Positions 17,616 through 25,559 of a DNA stretch of 26,686 nt are shown here, piece after piece. A program made the translations under genes and the position numbers. Each line of letters starts with the position of its first letter. Positions within the stretch are counted from its first letter, which is position 1. The stretch covers positions 126,001-152,686 of the forward strand of contig JAQGDQ010000530.1 in assembly GCA_030141605.1 (NCBI GenBank), read 5' to 3'. Origin of the DNA: Tubiluchus corallicola (taxonomy: Eukaryota > Priapulida > Priapulimorpha > Priapulimorphida > Tubiluchidae). The notes beneath the pieces are model-generated. The model had not been told where the DNA came from. It saw nothing but the letters and a program-made list of their open reading frames with translations, and did not search any database.

Positions 17616-20600
17616 GTAAGGTTATTAATGAAAATATTTCAGACAAACAATGTTTGTTTAATCTTTACTTGTAGAAAAATAACGCAAAGCTGTTTGTTCT
17701 GGTTCATTTATGTAGTGTACCAGGTTTTCGCTTATTGGCTGGTACCTCGTTTAGTGGACATTTTGAACTTTCAAATTAACAATTAGTGCTTTGGCATGTC
17801 ATATGGATTTCAAAAATCAGTGCAATTAGAGAGATCCACAACACATGGAGACTTCAGTTAGAGCGAGCTTAGTTAACTTTGCATACCATCCACATTAACT
17901 TTGGAACCAGAGTACAAAAATCAGAAATCAAATCAAGAATCGATTGAAATCCGCGTGTTTTCAATTTTTGACCTCCTAGGAATCTGACTCATTGGAACAA
18001 CATCAACTTAAATTTCTGCCATGTACTGGATTCTTAAGAAGACTGGGATATTTGGATTCACTAACATTTACTAACAGTTTGTCATAGTGCAGCCTTATTT
18101 TTTATTACTTTGCATGTATGACAGGCTAGCGATAGCATTGCCAACACTTCGGGATTATGGGTTCAACGTACCAGACAATGGGTCGTAGTTTGACAACATG
18201 CAGGTAAATTGCCGGGGTTGTTAAGGTGATTGTTTGAATAGTAGTTACCCCACGGTAGTATCTAGCATGTGAATTTTCTGTGCAATCACACTATAATTCC
18301 AGTATTATATTTTCTTTAGTATTCAAATCGGTATGATAGACAGTGAATTTTGATGAAAATTAAGAAATGCAGCACAATATTTGAGCAACTATCAAGACAA
18401 ACAGTTGGGCTAACTGCTATGAAATACCATTGGTTCAAATCAAAACTTAATGTGGTTCACACCAGTAAATGGTGGTTTGCAAACGCGAACTTTTGCAAGA
18501 ATACAGACCTAAATTTTAAAGCTTGATTTTACAGTTCTGGAAGAACGTGTTAAGCTCACATTAATTGTACTTGTAGCAGCAAAGCGTTAAATAAGATTTA
18601 GCTGTATAGTGGAAACCAAGAAAACCAGGGCTGTTTCCATGCTACAATTCTATTCAGTTTAATTCAATAATTTTTATTTGGCTGATTTGCATCATAAAAC
18701 ATTTCAATTGTATACGTAATGATAATAGCATTAGGCTAATAAAAACAGATATATTTATACAAATCAGCCCCGAGGAGTGTAGGAGAGTGAGCTTTCGAGA
18801 TTCACCCCGAGATTGTGCAAACACATGCACACACAATCTCACCCCGAGATTGTGCAAACAAATGCACACACAATCTCACCCCGAGACTGTGTAAACACAT
18901 GCACACACAATCTCACCCCGAGACTGTGCAAACAAATGCACACACAATCTCACCCCGAGATTGTGCAAACACATGCACACACAATCTCGCCCCGAGATTG
19001 TGCAAACAAATGCACACACAATCTCACCCCGAGATTGTGCAAACAAATGCACACACAATCTCACCCCGAGATTGTGCAAACACATGCACACACAATCTCG
19101 CCCCGAGATTGTGCAAACAAATGCACACACAATCTCACCCCGAGACTGTGCAAACAAATGCACACACAATCTCACCCCGAGATTGTGCAAACACATGCAC
19201 ACACAATCTCACCCCGAGATTGTGCAAACAAATGCACACACAATCTCACCCCGAGACTGTGTAAACACATGCACACACAATCTCACCCCGAGACTGTGCA
19301 AACAAATGCACACACAATCTCACCCCAAGACTGTGCAAACACATGCACACACAATCTCACCCCGAGACTGTGCAAACACATGCACACACAATCTCACCCC
19401 GAGACTGTGCAAACACATGCACACACAATCTCGCCTTATGTCTGTGCAAACACCTGCACACACAATCTCACCGTGAGACTACGCAATCACATGCACACAC
19501 AATCTCACCGTGAGACTACGCAAACACATGCTCACACAATCTCACCGTGAGACTATGCAAACACATGCACACACAATCTCACCGTGAGACTACGCAAACA
19601 CCTGCACACACAATCTCACCGTGAGACTACGCAAACACATGCTCACACAATCTCACCGTGAGACTACGCAAACACATGCTCACACAATCTCACCGTGAGA
19701 CTACGCAAACACATGCACACACAATCTCACCCCGAGACTGTGCAAACACATGCACACACAATCTCACCCCAAGACTATGCAAACACATGCACACACAATC
19801 TCGCCTTATGTCTGTGCAAACACATGCACACACAATCTCACCGTGAGACTGCGCAAACACATGCACACACAATCTCTCCCCGAGACTGCGCAAACACATG
19901 CACACACAATCTCACCGTGAGACTATGCAAACACATGCTCACACAATCTCACCGTGAGACTACGCAAACACATGCACACACAATCTCACCCCGAGACTGT
20001 GCAAACACATGCACACACAATCTCACCCCGAGACTATGCAAACACATGCACACACAATCTCGCCTTATGTCTGTGCAAACACATGCACACACAATCTCTC
20101 CCCGAGACTGCGCAAACACATGCACACACAATCTCTCCCCGAGACTGCGCAAACACATGCACACACAATCTCGCGTGAGCTATCGAGACTCACCCCGAGA
20201 CTGTGCAAACACATGCACACACAATCTCTCCCCGAGACTGTGCAAACACATGCACACACAATCTCTCCCGGAGACTGTGCAAACATATGCACACACAATC
20301 TCACACCGAGACTGCACAAACACATGCATACAAACTCATGATTAAAACAATATTCAGTTTTAAGCACAATTAATGGTGACAATACAAACAAATGATATTA
20401 GAAGTATTTAAAAATGCCAGTTAGTAGGTTAGGTAACGATTTCGCAACAAATCAAATATGTACTTTTTAAAAAATTGTAATTGAAGTTGTTTCGCTCAAG
20501 GAGGAATTTGAGTCAATTATTGGATAGCAGTGTATGAAGGATTTCTGTAGCCATAACTAGTGTGAATGACAAGAGGATAAAAGTTACCAACAGTTCTACG

Positions 20601-20834
20601 AGTAAAATAGTTATGGATTTGTTGGAGTTCAGCACACTCCAACTTCAAGTAGTTTAAAAAACAAAACAGTACACCACTTTGCTGGGTAGTGAAAAACCGT
20701 TAAGTCCATGGAGTCAATAGAGGTGAAACGAACTTTGTTTTGTGTCATTTCTCAGTGCGCAAAAAGGCGATGTAAGTGATTGGTGGTTGGCACACGTCCA
20801 AATATCTATTTTGAATAAATTTCAATGTTTCCAG
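17616..20834 (+). other. Gene 2 intron inside the WSC domain
   Basis: A 3219-base intron splitting the WSC domain. Positions 17616-18800 show no gene or repeat partner. It then holds the 37-bp satellite (18804-20327) and a unique AT-rich part, 20341-20834, that is repeated exactly, by eye, in the inverted arm at 25057-25551. Confidence 0.75.
18804..20327. repeat. 37-bp satellite array, about 41 units
   Basis: Head-to-tail units of 37 bases. The basic unit is 'CCCCGAGATTGTG' then 'CAAACACATGCACACACAATCTCA'. Four main variants occur: GAGATTGTG, GAGACTGTG, GTGAGACTACG and a CCTTATGTCTGTG unit. The last recurs at about 19433, 19803 and 20062, spacings of 370 and 259 (ten and seven units), which shows higher-order duplication of blocks. 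GAGATTGTG and CACAATCTC within one unit form a nine-base hairpin stem. An irregular unit at about 20173-20199 ('GTGAGCTATCGAGACTCACC') echoes the array's left edge ('GTGAGCTTTCGAGATTCACC' at about 18787). Since 37 is not a multiple of three and units lack stops, long open frames appear in several frames. They are not genes. Confidence 0.97.
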
Positions 20835-21262
20835 GTCTTGCTTGCTTCTGTGGTAATGATAACCCAGAAGAATACTCGGTTTCTAGCAATTGCACGGCTT
20901 CATGTCCAGGAAACGCGAAGAAATCGTGTGGAGGATACAACAATGCGTTCTCTGTTGGCAGTGCAGCAACACTAGTTCCTGAATTTTCTATTGTCACCTC
21001 GTCCAGTGTTGTCCAAGCTCGCACAAAATCTGTGAATATCTCCCTGGACTGGTTTCCTAACAGCAAACCTAGTGGCGATCTTCTGACATCAGTGGACTTT
21101 GGAGACGGATCGAGAAGTGATTATCTCAGTAATACTGAAATGTTTGAAAAGACATATGGTCTGCCAGGGCATTACATTGTGACGGTGTATGTTGCTAATG
21201 CTGAAACACCAATGCAGGTAAGCTAGTCGATTTGCAACAATGATTACCAGAAAAATATGCAC
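19205..21262 (+). repeat. Inverted duplication, left arm
   Basis: Pairs base for base with 24629-26686 on the opposite strand; every pair of matching landmarks sums to 45891. The inner boundary is at 21262, where 'AAAAATATGCAC' is followed by ACTAG here and by GAATG in the other copy. The outer boundary is unknown because the partner runs off the window. The arm holds most of the satellite, the unique intron part and the WSC/PKD exon. Confidence 0.97.
20835..21217 (+). CDS. Gene 2 exon: WSC C-terminal half plus start of PKD domain
   Basis: A 383-base exon with acceptor TTTCCAG ending at 20834 and a GTAAGC donor at 21218, phase 1 in and phase 0 out. It begins (G)LACFCGNDNPEEY and carries 'NCTASCPGNAKKSCGGYN', completing the WSC pattern C-F-C-G ... 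C ... C-P-G-N ... C-G-G. With the previous exon all eight cysteines are present. The second half has the PKD (Ig-like) hallmarks 'LLTSVDFGDGSRSDY' and 'EKTYGLPGHYIVTVYVANA', i.e. the D-F-G-D-G turn and the H-Y-x-V-T-V-x-V-x-N strand. WSC directly followed by PKD is the arrangement in polycystin-1, suggesting a polycystin-1-like extracellular region. Leucine-rich repeats, which precede WSC in vertebrate PKD1, are not seen here. An identical inverted copy lies at 24674-25056. Confidence 0.93.
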
Positions 21263-21292
21263 ACTAGCTTTATATGTTAGAACCATACAATT

Positions 21293-21857
21293 CAATTTTT
21301 ATTACACGCACTTAAAGACGTTTTTAACCAAAACACCACGACTTTATTAAAACTTCTAATTCATATAGTCAGAGATCACGCCGAACGTTTCGACAGACTA
21401 CTGCTGTCGTCATCAGTGGTAAATTTTACAAGCATATAGCCAGCTTATGTAGACAAAGCCTATAGAACATTATGCAACTAATTAAGTTGGAAGAAGCCAA
21501 ATAGGTAGTGAATAAGCAGACCAGTAAAGAAATTGATACAGTAACTACGCAACTAATTTTGTATTCACAAAAGCCAAACAGGTAATGTTTGAGCAGACCT
21601 GAAGAAAGGAAATTAATACATTAACAAACAGCTAAGTGTTTTAAAATAAAGTTAAATGAATTGACCTTATTCATTACCTATTTGTCTTCTGTTAACTACT
21701 TCATTAATTGCATAATGTTTTATAGGCTCTGCCTATATAAACTTGTTGTATGTTTGTAAAGCATACTACTGATGATGACAGCAATAGTCTGTCGAAACGT
21801 TTGGCGAGATTTTAGATCATGTGAATTGGAAGTTTTAATAAAGTTTTGTTGTTTTAG
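21293..21857. mobile_element. Foldback element with 10-bp target duplication (possibly Penelope-related)
   Basis: The element is flanked by identical 10-base direct repeats, CCATACAATT (21283-21292 and 21858-21867). Its two arms, about 21315-21560 and 21635-21857, are inverted: 'GACTTTATTAAAACTTCTAATTC' against 'GAATTGGAAGTTTTAATAAAGTT', and 'GTTTCGACAGACTA.TGCTGTC.TCATCAGT' in both. No coding capacity remains. Head-to-head arms and a variable-length duplication are compatible with Penelope-like terminal repeats, but this is inference. The insertion is intronic, and its start is 30 bases from the inner end of the inverted duplication. Confidence 0.8.
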
Positions 21858-21955
21858 CCATACAATTATTTCACCATAATTGTTCTGAAAAAGACCAACG
21901 TTCTTTTGGTTTAAGCTATTTTTCCTTCTTTTCTTTACAAATATTTCTTTTCTAG

Positions 21956-22145
21956 ATACGAATGTCAACTGAGCTGGTTACAGTAGAATCAGATCTGCTT
22001 GGTTTTACGTTGGACTGCCCCATGACTGCAAGTTTAGGATTGGAGTTCACGTGTTCTGCGTATGTGGCAGAAACTGACTTTAACTCGCCGTCTTTAACTA
22101 TAGATTTCAATGACTCATCACCGCTAGCGAAATTTAGTATGCCAG
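21956..22145 (+). CDS. Gene 2 exon: end of PKD domain and following extracellular segment
   Basis: A 190-base exon with acceptor TTTTCTAG ending at 21955 and a GTAAAG donor at 22146, phase 0 in and phase 1 out. It begins IRMSTELVTVESDLLGFT, the last PKD strand and linker, then 'LDCPMTASLGLEFTCSAYVAE' and 'PSLTIDFNDSSPLAKFSMPG'. The 'C-P-x-x-A-S-L-G-L-E-F-x-C' stretch followed by 'L-x-I-D-F-x-D' resembles the start of a second, diverged PKD/Ig-like repeat of the kind found in polycystin-1 (two Cys, then a D-F-x-D turn). Phases fit both neighbours, so the chain is well supported. Confidence 0.85.
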
Positions 22146-22449
22146 GTAAAGAGAGTTGTCACAATTACTATGCTGTTTGAATGGTTTGCGGCGATGGTGG
22201 TGACATTACTGTATGTCAGGTGCCACATACTTAAATCCAGTTTCAAGAAGTAAATTAATCAGTTATGAAATATGGCTTCACAATGTTCTGAAAACGCTTT
22301 CGATAATTTAATTTCATCTCGATGGGATACTTTACATACGAGTCGAGTTTGGATAGTAATTTTCTTTTACCCATTTTGATTACGCTACCATTTTTTATTA
22401 CACACAGTGGTATGTAACACTAAGCTTAATATTTTACAATCATCTTTCT

Positions 22450-22838
22450 CACAGTTTCAGAGATTGATGATGATAGTGAAAAGGTCAAAGGTTAATCGTA
22501 CCAAACAATGCAGTTATGTACACTTGACAATGTCTCGTAGCCCATGCTATTGTAATACAAATGTAGTAACAGTCTTAACAGCTAGCTAGAACCCTTTCCT
22601 AGTTCATTTTTTCTTGTTCCCAAGCAAGATCCTACTAGTAAATCACTCCATGCACAGACTAATGCATAATTAAGTAATGTCTATGAAAAACGACTGAATT
22701 TAGTGAACTGATGCGGTAGACGACCTTGCTTTAACAACACATGTCACGTAGCGGTTGTAGTTAAGACGCATTGCCGTGATACACGTAACCTTTGACCTAC
22801 AGCAACTACGCATGCGCACAACGAGATTGTGAATATAG
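22450..22838 (+). repeat. Dispersed repeat family B, copy 2
   Basis: Matches 1078-1420 in order and orientation, with an extra insert of about 45 bases before the terminal block. The repeat stops about 23 bases before the acceptor of exon 22862-23028, so the branch-point region of that intron probably lies in or beside repeat-derived sequence. Confidence 0.8.
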
Positions 22839-22861
22839 GCCTACTCAATATCATTTTTCAG

Positions 22862-23028
22862 CACCTTTCACATTTACTGCTGGAAAGCCAGTGCACGGCT
22901 ACTATGCTAGTATAAGCAGTCAAGTGGAACAAGAATGGCTTCTTCAGCAGACACAGTTTCAACATGAAGGGCGCCTGATTGGCCTGGAGTTGATTGTGGA
23001 TACTGGGGGAGATGGAGTTACTGTCTAT
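22862..23028 (+). CDS. Gene 2 exon: extracellular segment of unknown fold (last exon seen)
   Basis: A 167-base exon with acceptor TTTTTCAG ending at 22861 and a GTAAGA donor at 23029, phase 1 in and phase 0 out. It reads APFTFTAGKPVHGYYASISS and later 'HEGRLIGLELIVDTGGDGVTVY'. Alternating hydrophobic strands and no cysteines suggest another beta-rich extracellular module; I do not recognise the family. Polycystin-1 proteins have further extracellular modules after the first PKD repeat. The next exon must start in phase 0 and is not found before the inverted arm, so gene 2 either skips the palindrome, lies beyond the window, or is broken here. Confidence 0.75.
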
Positions 23029-23085
23029 GTAAGATTCACATGTTATAAAACTTGAAATTCAAATTACGCGCAATGCAGTAATAAT

Positions 23086-23694
23086 CAGCAGCGGCTCATA
23101 GCGAAAATTAGTGGGGGTGCTGCTTCAGAAAATTTATAGCCATTATTTTAATACTGGCTAAACAAACACATGTAATTTTAATGTTGTAGTCATATTTGAA
23201 GGTAGGTTGTTGAACGGCCTCTTTTCTTAATTGCAACTTTCTCATGGAGAGACAACTGTAAAAAGTTAAGCTGTTGTAATTCACTCATAGTCACAGAACC
23301 TATTTCTTGGGGATGCAAGGCGTCCATTATTAAATAATTTATGTTTTAAGCACACGCGCTGAGTTTACACTTTATCACATCCAAGAATCTGACGGTACAC
23401 GATAAGCACGTGGCAATTGTTACTGTGATATACACAGTGCTTTTCTACATAGCAGTATACGCTAGCGTAGAGCGTGTAACCTCGGATGTGTGCGCAAGGC
23501 CGCACGCGCACAGTAGCCAAACACCACGTTGCTTGGGCTGTGAAGCAAACAGTACTACCCTCACACGCTCCGGTTCCGCACAAGTATAAAATAAGAACTA
23601 AAGAAAAAAGACACTATAATGAATATTATCAATAATAATGAGTGAAAATAGGGGGTGCTGCAGTACTACAGTACCTATATACGAGCCGCCACTG
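23086..23694. mobile_element. hAT-type MITE
   Basis: A 609-base element flanked by perfect 8-base duplications GTAATAAT (23078-23085 and 23695-23702). It begins CAGCAGCGGCTCATA and ends with the complement of CAGTGGCGGCTCGTA; 'GGGGGTGCTGC' occurs near both ends in direct orientation (about 23112 and 23651). CAG...CTG termini with 8-bp duplications are typical of hAT. No transposase. It lies 57 bases after the donor of the last gene 2 exon. Confidence 0.88.
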
Positions 23695-23917
23695 GTAATA
23701 ATTTAACCTTAAAATTTCTTATGATTCCCAAATTAGTAAAATACTTACTTAGCCCGTTGGCAGATTTATACATAGAGAATATTAAAAGTATTTACAGTAT
23801 TATACTACTTTATTTTTGCAGTTGAGCAGGTAGTAAAAAGACTTATTTTTGTTACACTAATGACGTGGAATAAGTAGGACTCGTTATTTCGCCAATGAAT
23901 GTAGGTAAAAAAGCACA

Positions 23918-24155
23918 GCAAAAATGGCACGGTAAAACGGTACATGAAAAATGGCACAGGAAAAATGGTACAGGAAAGAATGGCATAGGAAAAAATGGCA
24001 CAGGAAAATGGTGCTGGAAAAATGGCACGGGAAAGAATGGCATGGGAAAATGGCACAGGAAAAATTGTACAGGAAAAAATGGCACGGAAAAAACGACACA
24101 GGAAAAAATTTCAAGGGAAAAACTGGCACAGGAAAAATGGCAGGAAAAATGGCAT
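23918..24155 (+). repeat. Purine-rich minisatellite (GGCACAGGAAAAAT-type)
   Basis: About 15 degenerate units of 12-16 bases, core 'ATGGCACAGGAAAA'. It is almost pure purine plus C on the plus strand. It leaves open frames on both strands (Gly-Lys-Asn-Gly-Thr repeats on plus, Phe/Pro-rich on minus), which I regard as artefacts of the repeat. Confidence 0.85.
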
Positions 24156-24628
24156 GCTTAATAAAATGTGTGTCTAGGGCTAGAGTTACAGTGGAGGATA
24201 TATTTCAACACAGTTTGTTTGTCTGTTTATTTGATTGTTTTTTGTTTGTTATAGTAGTAAGCCTATTACACAAAACTATCTAACCTAATTTCCAAGAAAC
24301 TTTGTGAAGAAAGGGGGTACAGGGTGCCAAAATCGGAATCTATTCGACGGTTCTGTTTTCGCAAAACTTGATCGTACACTAAATTCGTGGAGGTCTCAGA
24401 GGAAGTGTTTAGTACTTCTTTTCTGTCGTCTCCACTGGGACAAACAACTACGAGATAGTTCCAGTTTCATTTCGAGAAATTTTCCCCTGAAAAGCTGTGC
24501 AACGCTGTCTACAACCTTTGTTTATTAGTGTATATAGCCTTGTTACGTAAACACGTTTTTTTTGTTTATCTGTTACCATCACTAAAATTAATGGTTAAAA
24601 AGGTAGCTAAACACTATGTGAAACATTC
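24156..24628 (+). other. Unassigned stretch before the right arm
   Basis: A T-rich tract (24207-24253) ends in TATAG, but the codons after it are stops in phase 0, so it does not supply the next gene 2 exon. An open frame at 24304-24528 is GC-richer than its surroundings but resembles no family. An imperfect hairpin around 24389-24440 pairs GTGGAG with CTCCAC. Confidence 0.45.
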
Positions 24629-24673
24629 GTGCATATTTTTCTGGTAATCATTGTTGCAAATCGACTAGCTTAC

Positions 24674-25056
24674 CTGCATTGGTGTTTCAGCATTAGCAAC
24701 ATACACCGTCACAATGTAATGCCCTGGCAGACCATATGTCTTTTCAAACATTTCAGTATTACTGAGATAATCACTTCTCGATCCGTCTCCAAAGTCCACT
24801 GATGTCAGAAGATCGCCACTAGGTTTGCTGTTAGGAAACCAGTCCAGGGAGATATTCACAGATTTTGTGCGAGCTTGGACAACACTGGACGAGGTGACAA
24901 TAGAAAATTCAGGAACTAGTGTTGCTGCACTGCCAACAGAGAACGCATTGTTGTATCCTCCACACGATTTCTTCGCGTTTCCTGGACATGAAGCCGTGCA
25001 ATTGCTAGAAACCGAGTATTCTTCTGGGTTATCATTACCACAGAAGCAAGCAAGAC
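24674..25056 (-). pseudogene. Inverted copy of the WSC/PKD exon
   Basis: Encodes the same 127 residues as exon 20835-21217, with intact acceptor (complement at 25057-25058) and donor (complement at 24671-24673). On this strand the flanking exons are missing: the other WSC half would have to lie beyond 26686, and nothing spliceable follows within the spacer on the minus strand. Alone it cannot make a complete WSC or PKD domain. Within a gene 2 transcript that continued rightward it would be antisense intron sequence, able to pair with the sense exon. Confidence 0.85.
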
Positions 25057-25559
25057 CTGGAAACATTGAAATTTATTCAAAATAGATATTTGGACGTGTG
25101 CCAACCACCAATCACTTACATCGCCTTTTTGCGCACTGAGAAATGACACAAAACAAAGTTCGTTTCACCTCTATTGACTCCATGGACTTAACGGTTTTTC
25201 ACTACCCAGCAAAGTGGTGTACTGTTTTGTTTTTTAAACTACTTGAAGTTGGAGTGTGCTGAACTCCAACAAATCCATAACTATTTTACTCGTAGAACTG
25301 TTGGTAACTTTTATCCTCTTGTCATTCACACTAGTTATGGCTACAGAAATCCTTCATACACTGCTATCCAATAATTGACTCAAATTCCTCCTTGAGCGAA
25401 ACAACTTCAATTACAATTTTTTAAAAAGTACATATTTGATTTGTTGCGAAATCGTTACCTAACCTACTAACTGGCATTTTTAAATACTTCTAATATCATT
25501 TGTTTGTATTGTCACCATTAATTGTGCTTAAAACTGAATATTGTTTTAATCATGAGTTT

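Noticed and set aside
18120-18200. tRNA-like box B ('GGGTTCAACGTACC')
   Set aside because: No matching box A or acceptor stem nearby; at most a SINE relic.
18804-20327. CRISPR-like array
   Set aside because: There are no unique spacers between repeats; units are head to tail with shared variants, and the context is a eukaryotic intron.
18813-20345. Long His/Thr/Cys-rich open frames (up to 245 codons) across the satellite and its inverted copy
   Set aside because: The 37-base unit lacks stops and is not a multiple of three, so several frames stay open on both strands. This is a by-product of repetition, and the region is intronic.
20806-21066. Minus-strand 86-codon frame (and its mirror at 24825-25085)
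   Set aside because: It is a shadow of the WSC/PKD exon on the opposite strand.
23815-23832. Next gene 2 exon at the TTTTTGCAG acceptor (ends 23821)
   Set aside because: Read in the required phase 0, it meets a TAG at the fourth codon.
23805-24283. Phe/Pro-rich and Gly/Lys-rich frames over the purine minisatellite
   Set aside because: They are open on both strands because of the repeat and show no non-repeat coding character.
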